Source of the DNA: Streptosporangium sp. NBC_01495 | Lineage (GTDB): Bacteria > Actinomycetota > Actinomycetes > Streptosporangiales > Streptosporangiaceae | Direction: 5' to 3' | NCBI RefSeq assembly: GCF_036250735.1 | Contig: NZ_CP109430.1 | Location: 558,001 to 622,000 of the forward strand | Length of the DNA: 64,000 nt | Part shown: positions 26,506 to 35,331 of the stretch, one piece after another | Position numbering within the stretch: position 1 is the first letter of the stretch | Layout: every line of letters starts with the position of its first letter | Notes under the pieces: model-generated | Database searches by the model: none | Told to the model about the DNA's origin: nothing | What the model saw: only the letters and a program-made list of their open reading frames with translations | Position numbers and translations under genes: made by a program

Positions 26506-27932
26506 TGGCGCCCATCACCGAGCATCCGCGGGTGATCCTCCGCCACGGTGCCCAGATCGTTCCGTTCACGACGGGCCAGGGCGCCGAGCGTGCGCCGACG
26601 CTCGCGCGCTACGGCCTGGCGGTCGCCCCGCTCCTGCCGGGGAAGGCCGCCGAGCGCCCGCCGGTGTTCCCCCGTCACGGGCTGCCGCTCGCTCCGTCCG
26701 CGGCGGGCCAGGCCGTCGAGCGCCCGCGCGCGACCGGTCGCCACGGCCCGCCGGTCGTTCCTTCCGCACCGGGGCGGGTCGTCGAGCGCCCGCCGGTGGT
26801 CACGCGCCACGACTCGTCGGTCGTTCCGTTCGCACTGAGGCGGGTTGTCGAGCGCCCGTTGGTGGTCACGCGTCACGACTCGTCGGTCGTTCCGTTCGCA
26901 CTGAGGCGGGTCGTCGAGCGCCCGTCGGTGATCACGCGTTACGACTCGCCCGTCATGTCGTTCACGGCGGGGCGGGCCGTGGCCCCGGCCGTCCGTGACG
27001 CCGTGACACCGATCCCGCCCCGCGCCGACCACCGGTCCGCCACCGGTCACGATCCGGCGCCCGGCCTGCCCGCCGTCGCAGGGCAGGCCGGAACGCCGGT
27101 CGTCGGGCGGGTGGCGCCCCCCGCCGTCCCCCGCCGGAGGCCCCGGCCCGACAAGGCCACCCGCAGGCGTCTGCGCAGGCGCGTGCACGTGGCGGGGGTC
27201 GCGATCGACCCGATGACCGAGAGCGAGGTCGTCGATCACGTGGTCGCCGCTCTGAAGCGCGGTGAGGGCGGCCACCTCGTCACCCCGAACGTCGACATCA
27301 GCCGGACCGTCGCCCGCGATCCCCGGGCCCGCCGGTTCGTCGAGCGCGCCGACCTCGCGGTGGCGGACGGCATGCCGCTGGTGTGGGCGGCGAGACTGCT
27401 CGGCACCCCCCTCCCCGGCCGGGTCACCGGCGCCGACCTGATCTGGTCCCTGTCGGAGGCCGCCGCCTTCTACCGCCATCCCGTGTACCTGCTGGGCGGC
27501 CCCCGGGGCACGGCCGCGCAGGCGGCCCGCGAGCTGGTGGACCGCCATCCGAAGCTGGTGATCGCCGGGGTCGGCACCCCGCCGTACGGGTTCGAGGACG
27601 ATCCCGAGAGCTACGCCCGGGTGCGCGACGCCGTGATCGCCGCCGCTCCCCGGCTGGTCTTCGTCGGGCTCGGCTTCCCCAGGCAGGAGCGGCTCATCGC
27701 CTCGCTCCGCCGGGACCTGCCGGGCACCTGGTTCGTCGGCTGCGGCTCGGCGATCGCCTTCGCCGCGGGCACCGTCCGGCGGGCACCGGCGTGGATGCGC
27801 CGCGGTGGCCTGGAGTGGATCTTCCGGTTGACGCGGGAGCCGGGCAGGCTCGCCCGCCGCTACCTGGTCGACGACCTGCCGTACGCGCTCAGGCTCCTCA
27901 CGGTCTCCCTCGTACGCGGCCTCTTCTCCTGA
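26505..27932 (+). CDS. WecG/TagA/CpsF glycosyltransferase with an N-terminal 22-residue repeat array
   Basis: A 475-residue protein. Residues about 225-460 are a WecG/TagA/CpsF domain: VTPNVDISRTVARDP, ADLAVADGMPLVWAARLLG (catalytic Asp region), RVTGADLIW, PRLVFVGLGFPRQE and GCGSAIAFAAGTVRRAP. Family members are usually about 250 residues. The extra N-terminus has seven tandem units of exactly 22 residues (about 6-159) of the pattern ERPxVxxRHxxxVVPFxxxRxV, then a Pro/Arg-rich linker. Units 5 and 6 differ by one residue. It should add ManNAc-like or similar sugars to a polyprenyl-linked acceptor; the repeat role is unknown. ATG 26505 overlaps the GT2 stop. Confidence 0.88.
   Translation: MAPITEHPRVILRHGAQIVPFTTGQGAERAPTLARYGLAVAPLLPGKAAERPPVFPRHGLPLAPSAAGQAVERPRATGRHGPPVVPSAPGRVVERPPVVTRHDSSVVPFALRRVVERPLVVTRHDSSVVPFALRRVVERPSVITRYDSPVMSFTAGRAVAPAVRDAVTPIPPRADHRSATGHDPAPGLPAVAGQAGTPVVGRVAPPAVPRRRPRPDKATRRRLRRRVHVAGVAIDPMTESEVVDHVVAALKRGEGGHLVTPNVDISRTVARDPRARRFVERADLAVADGMPLVWAARLLGTPLPGRVTGADLIWSLSEAAAFYRHPVYLLGGPRGTAAQAARELVDRHPKLVIAGVGTPPYGFEDDPESYARVRDAVIAAAPRLVFVGLGFPRQERLIASLRRDLPGTWFVGCGSAIAFAAGTVRRAPAWMRRGGLEWIFRLTREPGRLARRYLVDDLPYALRLLTVSLVRGLFS
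26520..26981 (+). repeat. Seven 66-bp in-frame tandem repeats
   Basis: Each unit is 66 bp (22 codons), so copy-number change keeps the frame. The central two units are almost identical at the DNA level; outer units are more diverged. This is a coding minisatellite at the 5' end of the WecG-type gene. Confidence 0.85.
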
Positions 27933-27990
27933 AGCCCCGAAGCCCCGAAGCGCCGGTGCCCGTGCCTTCGCGGTGTTTCCAGGGCGGTCG

Positions 27991-28962
27991 TCAGTGGTGT
28001 TCCGCGGAGGCCAGCTCCCTGACCCGGAGGGCCTCCTGCGGGCTCAGCCGGGCAGCGGCCTCGGCGAGGGCGCGGCGCGAGTCCATCGGCCGGTAGGCCG
28101 TGCGGGACAGGCCGCTCCAGGTGAAGCCGCCGGCGCCCCCGCCTGACGCGGTCGCGCCGGAGGCGACCGGATCCGACGTGACCGCGTCCGACGCAGCCGT
28201 GCACGCGCGGCGGACGCGCTCCTCGGCACGGGCCGACCAGGTCAGGCCCGCCCACTCGTACAGGCGGCGAAAGCCGGTCCGGGGGTCGCGGGCCAGGTCC
28301 TCGTAGCGGGCCAGCATGATCCCCGGGTACCGGTCGGCCAGGTCGGCGGCGGTGATTCCGGCCGCCCGCCACAGCGCCACGGCCTTGGCGACGCGGTCCT
28401 GGGAACCGATCAGCGGGCGCAACGCCTCCAGGTGGGGCTGGTCGCGCATCAGCAGCGGCTGTTCGAGCAGCTCGTGGAAGTAGACCGTCCAGCCGAGCCG
28501 CTGCCAGCTGCCGACGAACGCCACCGGATCGCGCAGCAGGACGATCACCCGGCAGCCCAGCCGGTCGGCGAACCATCCGGCGGAGAACAGCGCGAACGGG
28601 TCGTCCAGCAGCGCCCGGCGCCCGCCCAGCCGTCCCAGCGTGAACGCGGTGCCGTACCGGACCATTCTCGCCAGGTCGTACGGCGACCGGTTGCGGCGCA
28701 GCTCCGCCAGGAACCCGTAGCGCAGCGCGACCGTGCGGGTGAAGGCGGGCAGCCAGGCCCGCTCGTTGTCCGGGCAGATGTACTGGAAGCGGTGGCCGAC
28801 CACGGCGTCGAGGACGCCCGGGGAGCGGCCCGGCGGGTGCTCGGGGTTGAGCGGCTCGTTGACGTAGACCAGCTCCCCGCTCGCCGCGAGCATCCTGCCC
28901 GTCCAGCTCGTCCCGGTCCTGGGCAGCCCGGTGACCAGTACGGGTCTCACGGCGCTCGCCAC
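27991..28962 (-). CDS. PAPS-dependent sulfotransferase (second of three)
   Basis: A 323-residue Sulfotransfer-family enzyme. The phosphosulfate loop is LVTGLPRTGTSWTGRML at the N-terminus and the 3'-phosphate motif is VIVLLRDPVAFVGSWQ (about 137). It is only distantly similar to the other two sulfotransferases here, so a different acceptor position is likely. GTG 28962 is used; GTG 28950 is possible, with GGGTGG upstream. It is the last gene of the minus-strand glycan operon, set off by a 208-bp repeat-rich gap, and converges on the WecG gene. An Ala/Gly/Ser-rich insertion lies near residue 265. Confidence 0.87.
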   Translation of the reverse strand: MASAVRPVLVTGLPRTGTSWTGRMLAASGELVYVNEPLNPEHPPGRSPGVLDAVVGHRFQYICPDNERAWLPAFTRTVALRYGFLAELRRNRSPYDLARMVRYGTAFTLGRLGGRRALLDDPFALFSAGWFADRLGCRVIVLLRDPVAFVGSWQRLGWTVYFHELLEQPLLMRDQPHLEALRPLIGSQDRVAKAVALWRAAGITAADLADRYPGIMLARYEDLARDPRTGFRRLYEWAGLTWSARAEERVRRACTAASDAVTSDPVASGATASGGGAGGFTWSGLSRTAYRPMDSRRALAEAAARLSPQEALRVRELASAEHH

Positions 28963-29170
28963 CCGTCCGGGTTCCCGGGAGGGCCTGGCCGCGCGTGGCC
29001 ATGGCGCCCGGAATGGTCGGGCCGTGCGTTCACGGCGCCCGTCACGTGTCCGGGGTGGCCAGGGCGAGGAGGGAAAGACCGCGCGGTCACGGTGCCCGCC
29101 GTCCGTCCAGGGTGGCCAGGAAGAGGACTGCTTGCCACGCGTCTAGGCCGAGGAGGGGAAGACCGCGAGG
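28963..29170. repeat. Degenerate direct repeats between flippase and sulfotransferase genes
   Basis: This 208-bp gap inside an otherwise overlapping operon is made of three to four diverged copies of roughly 60 bp, each with a core like GGTGCCCGCC...CCAGGGTGGCCAGG and often GGGAAAGACCGCG. No gene is seen in it. Confidence 0.55.
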
Positions 29171-30469
29171 TCATGGCGCCCGCCGCGCGTTCAGGGCGGC
29201 CAGGCTGTGCGCGCCGAAGGGCCGCAGACCGTACCGGCGGTGGATGTGCCAGAGCGGCAGCAGGTTCTTGACCACCGTGCCCCCCGCCCAGCCGAGGGCG
29301 GCGCCGAGCGAGCCCATCGAGGGGATCAGCAGCAGGTCCAGCGCCACCGCCGTCGCGACGGCGGCGACCAGGTTGGCGAGGCTGGAGCCGGTGTGCCCGG
29401 CGGAGGTCAGCACCACGTCGGCCATCCCGCACGCCGTGGCGAGCATCATCGTGGCGGCCAGCACGAACGCCACCGGCGCGCCGCCGCGGTAGCCGTCCCC
29501 GAAGACGGCGCCGAGCAGCCACGGCGCGAGCGCGGCGTACCCCAGCCAGATCGGCCAGGTCAGCAGGACCAGCCAGAGGGTGGCCGACTGGTACAGCTCC
29601 CGGGCGCGCGGCAGGTCGCCCTCGGCCAGGGCCCGCACCAGCCTCGGTTGCGTGGCCTGCGCCAGCCCCTGACCGGCCAGCTGACCCACGATCTTGAAGC
29701 GGGTGGCGGCGGTGTAGACGGCCGCCTCGGCCGGCCCGGCCAGCAGCGCCACGATCACGACGTCCAGCCGTTGGAACACCGCCTGGATCCCGGCCGCCAG
29801 CGACCGGGGCCAGGTGTGACGCCACAGGTCGTGCGCGGTGCCCGGCAGGTAGGGGGTCCGGGGCAGCCGCCGGCGCAGCCAGATCGAGGCGAGCAGCAAC
29901 ACCGGCAGGTACGGCAGCGCCCAGGCCGCGGCGAGCAGCGGCACGGAATCACGGCCCGCGAGCACCACCGCCCCGACCAGGAGCAACTGGGCCACCGGCT
30001 GCAGCACCCCGTCCAGCAGCACGGTCGGCCGCATCGAGCCGAACCCGCGGGTCGCGCTCACCACGACGCCCGAGCACGCCACCGCGGGCAGGGCCACCGC
30101 CAGCATCCGCGGCACCGGGTCGGAGGTGGTGAGGATGACCGCCGCACCGGCCGCCAGCGAGAGCGACGCGACCGGGACGAGCGCCGCGCGGACGTAGCCG
30201 GAGGTGCAGCGGTAGTCGAAGGACCGGGACCTGGCGATGAAGTAGACCAGCCCGTTCCCGGCGTCCAGTCGCAGGACCGCGGCGACCGCCAGGCACAGGG
30301 CGGTCGCCGAGAAGAAGAGGCCGGCCGTCTCCTGCCCCACCTCCCTGGTGACCAGCACGACCGTCAGGAACTGCGCGACGGCCCCCGTACCCGCTCCCGC
30401 CAGCCCCGCGACCCCGCCCCGCGCGGCCCCGGTCAGGCCCGCCAGGCGGGTGGGGGTCAGCGGCGCCAC
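29171..30469 (-). CDS. Polysaccharide flippase (Wzx/MOP family)
   Basis: A 432-residue membrane protein with about 12 helices and almost no soluble domain, like the Wzx/MurJ-type MOP exporters that turn lipid-linked oligosaccharides across the membrane. Family-like segments are AGAGTGAVAQFLTVVLVTREVG near the start, the loop-helix FQRLDVVIVALLAGPAEAAVYTAATRF (about 247), and LNLLL-type terminal helices. GTG 30469 lies 13 bases inside the upstream sulfotransferase gene, so the two are coupled. It should export the repeat unit built by the neighbouring transferases. Confidence 0.85.
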   Translation of the reverse strand: MAPLTPTRLAGLTGAARGGVAGLAGAGTGAVAQFLTVVLVTREVGQETAGLFFSATALCLAVAAVLRLDAGNGLVYFIARSRSFDYRCTSGYVRAALVPVASLSLAAGAAVILTTSDPVPRMLAVALPAVACSGVVVSATRGFGSMRPTVLLDGVLQPVAQLLLVGAVVLAGRDSVPLLAAAWALPYLPVLLLASIWLRRRLPRTPYLPGTAHDLWRHTWPRSLAAGIQAVFQRLDVVIVALLAGPAEAAVYTAATRFKIVGQLAGQGLAQATQPRLVRALAEGDLPRARELYQSATLWLVLLTWPIWLGYAALAPWLLGAVFGDGYRGGAPVAFVLAATMMLATACGMADVVLTSAGHTGSSLANLVAAVATAVALDLLLIPSMGSLGAALGWAGGTVVKNLLPLWHIHRRYGLRPFGAHSLAALNARRAP

Positions 30470-31323
30470 GACGGCTCCGCGCCCAGCCACGAGGTCAGCA
30501 GGGTGTCCTGCTCCTCGAAGTAGGCCGTCAGCTCGCGACGGAGCTTGCGGGACATGGGGCCGGGCCTGGTCCGGGTGTTGTGCCGCTCGAACACCGGGTC
30601 GCCGAGGTGTGGCAGCCCGAGGAACGCCAGCACGCGGTCGTGGACGAGATCGGGTTCGGCGAAGAACCGGCCGCTGTCGACGACGAGCAGCCGGTCGCGG
30701 CCGACCAGCGGCTCCAGCCGGGCGAGCTGCTCGGCGTAGCGGCCCCTGGCGAGGTAGGCGTGGTGGCGGTGGGCCAGGCTCGTCGAGTGCGGGGCGGCGC
30801 ACAGGGCCTCGGCCGCCCCGGCGAGCCGCTCCTCCTCCAGCCTCACCGCCCTGGCGAAGGACCGCTCCGTCTCGAAGCCCCTGGCCAGCTCGTGGGCGTG
30901 CGCGGAGAAGGCCCGCTCGACGGGATCGCGGACCAGCACGATCAGCTTGGCACCCGGCAGGTCGCGGGCGATCCTGGGACCGGCCAGCGGGTGGAACAGG
31001 TAGTAGGGCGACGACTCGAAGGCCTGGGGCCGGCAGCCGTACCGGTGGGCCAGCCGGGAGGCCGACATCCGCAGCGGGAAGTGCGCCCGGTACCAGGAAA
31101 GGCCCCGGTCGTACGCCGTGTCGAAGTAGTGGACGCCCTTGCGTAGGACGGGTTTCAGGGCGAGCGGGTGCTGGGACAGGACGCGGTACAGGGAGGTGGT
31201 GCCGCAGCGCTGCGCCCCGATGATGAGGAAGGAGGGCAGCACCCGGCTTCCGGAGGTGAGGCGCCCCATGGCCCACGACGCCGCGTGGACCGAACGCTTC
31301 AGCGCGGGCTTCACAGCCTTCAC
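30457..31323 (-). CDS. PAPS-dependent sulfotransferase (third, heparan-sulfotransferase-like)
   Basis: A 288-residue Sulfotransfer_1-type enzyme. Its phosphosulfate loop FLIIGAQRCGTTSLYRVLSQ and the following FDTAYDRGLSWYRAHFP resemble carbohydrate sulfotransferases of the heparan N-deacetylase/sulfotransferase group; KLIVLVRDPVERAFSAHAHE is the 3'-phosphate motif. The C-terminus has VFERHNTRTRPGPMS. The likely acceptor is a sugar hydroxyl or amine. GTG 31323 overlaps the kinase-like gene upstream (GTGA), and its 3' end overlaps the flippase start. Confidence 0.9.
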   Translation of the reverse strand: MKAVKPALKRSVHAASWAMGRLTSGSRVLPSFLIIGAQRCGTTSLYRVLSQHPLALKPVLRKGVHYFDTAYDRGLSWYRAHFPLRMSASRLAHRYGCRPQAFESSPYYLFHPLAGPRIARDLPGAKLIVLVRDPVERAFSAHAHELARGFETERSFARAVRLEEERLAGAAEALCAAPHSTSLAHRHHAYLARGRYAEQLARLEPLVGRDRLLVVDSGRFFAEPDLVHDRVLAFLGLPHLGDPVFERHNTRTRPGPMSRKLRRELTAYFEEQDTLLTSWLGAEPSWRR

Positions 31324-32438
31324 AGCAGGATCTCCTGGGAGTCGGCGAGAGGGGTGAGCCAGAGCTCCGGCGGTCCGAGGGGCGCGTGGCCGTCGGCCGC
31401 GTGGCGGTCGGCGAGGGCGATCAGGTAGCGGAGCGCGGTCAGCCGGGACTCGGCGGCCGAGAGCCCGAACGGGGCCAGGATCCGCAGGGCCCCCGCCACG
31501 CAGGCCCTCGCCGCGATGGCCGGGTCGTCGCGGCGCAGGGCCCGCTGGAAGAAGTGGTGGACGGCGTCGAAACCCAGCGGGACCCCGGTGCCGAACCGCT
31601 CCCAGTCCCAGACCAGCAGCCGCCCGTCGGGCCCGCGCGAGATGTTCCACGGCGTCAGGTCACCGTGCCAGGAGAACCCCCGATCTCCGGGTGGCTCTTC
31701 GGGGCCCCGGCTCGCGGAGGCGTCTTCGGGGAACTGCCCGGTGCAGGCGTCTCCGGGGGCCTGGCCGGCAGGGGCGAGGTTTCCGGGGGCCTGGCCGACA
31801 CGGGCGGGGTCTCCGGGAAGCGGGTCCCCCGGAGCCGGGTTTCCTCGGGCCGGGTTTCCTTTGGCAGGGTCGCCGAGGGGAGCGCGATCCGGGAGGTGGT
31901 CCCCGGGAATGCGGGCGATCTCGGCGATCGCGTCGGTGAGGACGTCGCCGGGTATCCGTCCCCGCCGCACGGGAAGCGGGGTGAGCGCCAGCACGGACAG
32001 GCCGCGCCAGGATCCGTGGTGCAGCACGGCGGGCGGGACGACGGTCTTCAGCGGCACGGCGGCGAGCAGGCTGAGCGTGCGCGCCTCGTGGGCGACGAGC
32101 TCCCGGGTCAGGTCGGTGTCGCCGATCTTCACGAAGGCGATCGGCCCGTCGGCGGCGCGCGCCTCCAGGATCGGCTTGCGGTTGGCCCGCCGGGCCGGGC
32201 GCACCCGCAGCGTGACGCGGACGGGGGTGCCGAACACCTCGCTCAGGTGGCTCTCGATGCCGTCCCGCCCGGACGGCACCGTGACCCGCCCGCCGGGGTG
32301 CCACCACGCGCGGGGGACCAGCCTGCGGGGAAGCAGCCGGTGCGGGAGCAGAGTGTACGGGCTCGGGTCGCCGGGCCCCGGGAACAGCAGGTCGAGGGTC
32401 TGGTCCAGGTAGCGCAGACGGGCGCGGGCGTCGTTCAT
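31320..32438 (-). CDS. APH-like kinase with a Gly-Pro repeat insertion
   Basis: A 372-residue protein of the aminoglycoside phosphotransferase / protein-kinase-like fold. The ATP lysine region is IAFVKIGDTDLTRELVAHEARTL, the catalytic loop is FSWHGDLTPWNI and the metal Asp is in LLVWDWERFGTG. Between the lobes (about 190-240) lies a low-complexity insertion of GDPA/GNPA/GQAP units. The substrate may be a sugar of the polymer; resistance is unlikely given the context. It overlaps its neighbours on both sides by 4 bp. Confidence 0.75.
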   Translation of the reverse strand: MNDARARLRYLDQTLDLLFPGPGDPSPYTLLPHRLLPRRLVPRAWWHPGGRVTVPSGRDGIESHLSEVFGTPVRVTLRVRPARRANRKPILEARAADGPIAFVKIGDTDLTRELVAHEARTLSLLAAVPLKTVVPPAVLHHGSWRGLSVLALTPLPVRRGRIPGDVLTDAIAEIARIPGDHLPDRAPLGDPAKGNPARGNPAPGDPLPGDPARVGQAPGNLAPAGQAPGDACTGQFPEDASASRGPEEPPGDRGFSWHGDLTPWNISRGPDGRLLVWDWERFGTGVPLGFDAVHHFFQRALRRDDPAIAARACVAGALRILAPFGLSAAESRLTALRYLIALADRHAADGHAPLGPPELWLTPLADSQEILL

Positions 32439-33727
32439 GCGGCCGTGCTCGCCATCGAATTCCTCCAGAGCAGCGCGAACGAGATGAGATACAGGCTGAG
32501 CGGGGTGACCAGCCCGTCGTAGACGAACATGTAGAGGAGGGTGAGGATCATCACGAGGACCCCCGCCATGCCGATCGGGCTCCGGTCACGCCAGTGGCGG
32601 CGGACGGCCCCGGCGAAGAAGGCCACGTAGAGCGCGGCCCCGGTGAAACCCTGAGTGATCATCAGGTGCCAGAGCTGGCCGTCCCCGCCCAGCGGCGGAT
32701 GGCCGCAGGTGGGGCACCAGCCGCTCTTGCCGGTGGTGATCGTCCGGTGGTTGCCCGTGGCGTTGCGGGTGTTGCCGTATCCGATGAGCGGCGCGGTGCT
32801 CGCGGCGGCGACGGTCGCCGAGACGGTGAAGGCGCGGATGTCGTTGCTGTGCGGGCTGTCGAGCCGCTGGGCCACCATCGCCTGCAGCGGGCTGAGGGTG
32901 AACGCCAGCGCCCCGGCGGCCAGGGCCGTGCAGGCCGCGACGCGGGCTCGCGTGCCCAGGCGCAGCAGCACGTACGCGGCGGCGACGCCGAGCCCGATCC
33001 ACAGGCCGCGGTTGAGTGAGTAGACGACGGGGATCGCGGCCAGCGCGACCAGCGGGATCACGGCCAGGCGCCTGCGCGGCCCGCCGTACACCCACCAGCC
33101 GACCACGAACCAGATGAGCAGCACCGAGAGGTTGCCGCCCCAGGCGTTGGCCCACTCGAACGGCGCCTCTGGGCGCGGCGAGGCGTGGCCGAGGACCCTC
33201 TGCACCTGGGCCGCGGTGGGGTGGATCAGGTTGTGGACGAAGGGGTTGCCACTGATCCAGCCGGGGAGGACCATCTCGACCGGCGAGGTGAACGCGGCGC
33301 GCGGGGAGAACACGCCCAGCAGGCCGCCCGCGACGGTCGTGAGGAACAGCGCGCCGAGCATGCGCACCAGGGTGAGCTGCGGCAGTTCCTCCTCCGTCAG
33401 GTTGCCCAGGTAGAGCACCATGATCAACAGTGAGACGTAGAGGCACAGGCGCATCAGGTAGCCGATGAGCCGCCCGGCGCCGAACTCGCCGTAGGTGCCG
33501 GGAGGCATCTCGCCGAGCATGAGCGCGCTGATCAGGTAACCCGCCAGGAGCAGCAGCCAGAGCCCGAAGCCGCGCGGCGCCCTGATCGGCCGTCTCCGCC
33601 ACAGGACCAGCGCCATCGCCGGGGCCACCACGATCACGGACAGGCCTCCGAAACCGAGCGCCCACCAGACCGGGTATCCCACCAGGAGCGCGGCGATCGG
33701 CCAGGCGGCCGTACGCGGACCCCTCAC
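32435..33727 (-). CDS. O-antigen ligase/polymerase-like membrane protein (Wzy-type)
   Basis: A 430-residue protein with about 11 membrane helices and one larger external loop (about 265-325), containing RGLWIG just before and LIGYGNTRNATGNHR inside it, as in Wzy/WaaL-family proteins. Such enzymes polymerise flipped repeat units outside the membrane. Two cysteines in GWCPTCGHPP form a CxxC in the loop, which is unusual. GTG 33727 overlaps the Wzz-like stop (GTGA); its own stop overlaps the kinase start (ATGA). Confidence 0.85.
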   Translation of the reverse strand: MRGPRTAAWPIAALLVGYPVWWALGFGGLSVIVVAPAMALVLWRRRPIRAPRGFGLWLLLLAGYLISALMLGEMPPGTYGEFGAGRLIGYLMRLCLYVSLLIMVLYLGNLTEEELPQLTLVRMLGALFLTTVAGGLLGVFSPRAAFTSPVEMVLPGWISGNPFVHNLIHPTAAQVQRVLGHASPRPEAPFEWANAWGGNLSVLLIWFVVGWWVYGGPRRRLAVIPLVALAAIPVVYSLNRGLWIGLGVAAAYVLLRLGTRARVAACTALAAGALAFTLSPLQAMVAQRLDSPHSNDIRAFTVSATVAAASTAPLIGYGNTRNATGNHRTITTGKSGWCPTCGHPPLGGDGQLWHLMITQGFTGAALYVAFFAGAVRRHWRDRSPIGMAGVLVMILTLLYMFVYDGLVTPLSLYLISFALLWRNSMASTAA

Positions 33728-35331
33728 AGCCTGCGTCCCCTCCGCCCGCCCGCCGCCTGCCGGGTGATTGGAACGTTCCCGTACGCCCCGGGCGCGAGCA
33801 GCGCCTCCGACGCCCCGGCCGATCCGTGTGCCCCGGCCGCTTCGCGAGCTCCGTCCCTGTCCGCCCTGCGAGCTCCGTCCCCGGCCGCTTCGCGCGCTCC
33901 GTCCCCGTTCGACGCGCCTTCTCCGTTCCCGTTCGCCCCGTGCGCTCCGTTCCCGGCCGCTTCTTGCGCTCTGTCCCCGTTCGCCCCGTTCGCCCCGTTC
34001 GCTCCGTCCCGATACGCTCCCGGCCGGGCGGGCGCCTTCGGGCTCTCGCCGGGCGGCTCCGGTGCGGTCGGACCGCCCGCCAGGCCTGCCAGAGGCCGTC
34101 CGGCCCTCCTCGGGGCGCCCTCGCGGTCCCGCGCTCCGCCGGGCCGCGGCGCGGGCGAGACCTGCGGGACACGCGGGACGTGGGGCACCTGCGAGACCTG
34201 CGGCCCCTGCGAGATCTGCGGCCCCTGCGTGGCGTGGGGCCCCTGTGTGGCGTGGGAGACCTGCGGACCCTGCGAGACCTGCGGACCCTGCGCGGCGTGC
34301 GGTCCTCGCGTGGCGGGGAACGCGGGGAACGCTGGAACGTCGTCGCCGATGACGAACGCGCCGACCACGGGAACCCCCCGATCGTTCAGTGCCCGTACGG
34401 TGTCCTTCACCTCGCGCGAGGAGGTGCCGGGCACGGCGACCACGAGCACCGCGCCCGCCAGGCCGTGCGTCTCGACGCCGTTGACGGCGTCGAGACCGGT
34501 CAGGCGGCTGAGGTCGGCGGTGGTCCGCAGTGCGGTGTCGAGGCGGTCGCGGACCCAGGCGGCCCCGACCCCGCAGAGCAGCCCCGCCATGAGGCCGCTG
34601 CCCAGGTAGAGGGGCGGGCGGGGGGTGGTGGGCTCGGCCGGCGCCACCGCCTGGCTGATCACGGAGCCGGGGGTGACGGCGACGGTCTTGAGGGCGTCGT
34701 ACCTGGCGGTGAGGCTGTGAACCTGGCGGGCGAGGACGTTCTGCCGCTGGAGGGCGAGGGCCCGCTCGGTGGTGCCCCTGCCCAGACCGGGAAGTGTGGT
34801 GGCGACCTTGGTGAGACCCGCGTTGGTCTGCCTCAGCTTGACCAGCACGGCCCTGAGCTGGGCCGCGAGCGTCTGGGTGGAGGACTCGCGGCGCTGGGCC
34901 AGGTAGGCGAGGGCGTAGGCGCTCGCTCCCGAGGCCGCCACCTTCGGGTCGGCGGCGCTGCAGGAGATCTCCAGGACCGAGGTGTTGGGCGGCACCGAGA
35001 CCTCCGCGGGACAGGAAAGGCCGCCGAACAGCCGGCGGGCCTTCGCCGCGACCACCGCGGACCGGGCCACCTGGGCCTCGGTGTCGAGGTTGAGCGGTTC
35101 GCGCTGGCGGCTGGTGACCTGGTTGGTCTGCTCCTGCGCGCCGGTCGCGGTCACCAGGACCTGCCCGGAGGCGGTGTAGGAGGGCGGGGTGAGCCACAGC
35201 AGGGCGACGCCGCAACCGGCCCCGGCGAGGAGCAGGGAGAGGACGATCGGCCACCGGCGGCGGAGAAGCGACGCGTAGTCCGCCAGGTCCTCGCCTCCGC
35301 GGCGGACGGGGGCATCCGGTGACGGGCTCAT
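33724..35331 (-). CDS. Wzz-like chain-length/co-polymerase protein with a repetitive C-terminus
   Basis: A 535-residue protein. Residues 1-235 look like a Wzz domain: N-terminal ADYASLLRRRWPIVLSLLLAG helix, a periplasm-side region with PSYTASGQVLV and a coiled segment, and a second helix at about 240-260. After it comes a short region resembling the edge of a BY-kinase (LTGLDAVNGVETHGLAG) but without a Walker A motif. From about residue 340 the sequence is disordered: QGPQVSQ-type repeats, then Ala/Gly/Asn/Asp-rich repeats (NGANGANGD). It probably sets polymer length; no tyrosine cluster is seen at the end. First gene of the minus-strand operon. Confidence 0.8.
   Translation of the reverse strand: MSPSPDAPVRRGGEDLADYASLLRRRWPIVLSLLLAGAGCGVALLWLTPPSYTASGQVLVTATGAQEQTNQVTSRQREPLNLDTEAQVARSAVVAAKARRLFGGLSCPAEVSVPPNTSVLEISCSAADPKVAASGASAYALAYLAQRRESSTQTLAAQLRAVLVKLRQTNAGLTKVATTLPGLGRGTTERALALQRQNVLARQVHSLTARYDALKTVAVTPGSVISQAVAPAEPTTPRPPLYLGSGLMAGLLCGVGAAWVRDRLDTALRTTADLSRLTGLDAVNGVETHGLAGAVLVVAVPGTSSREVKDTVRALNDRGVPVVGAFVIGDDVPAFPAFPATRGPHAAQGPQVSQGPQVSHATQGPHATQGPQISQGPQVSQVPHVPRVPQVSPAPRPGGARDREGAPRRAGRPLAGLAGGPTAPEPPGESPKAPARPGAYRDGANGANGANGDRAQEAAGNGAHGANGNGEGASNGDGAREAAGDGARRADRDGAREAAGAHGSAGASEALLAPGAYGNVPITRQAAGGRRGRRL
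34147..34318 (-). repeat. 18-bp-type coding repeats in the Wzz-like gene
   Basis: The sense strand encodes repeated six-residue units such as QGPQVS, QGPHAT and QGPQIS. At the DNA level the unit is close to 18 bp with small changes, again a multiple of three. Confidence 0.75.

Noticed and set aside
26505..26985. The WecG N-terminal array as a CRISPR array
   Set aside because: Units are contiguous 66-bp coding repeats without distinct spacers, and no cas gene is present.
31320..32438. Antibiotic resistance phosphotransferase
   Set aside because: The fold matches, but the gene overlaps polysaccharide genes on both sides; a role in that pathway is more likely.
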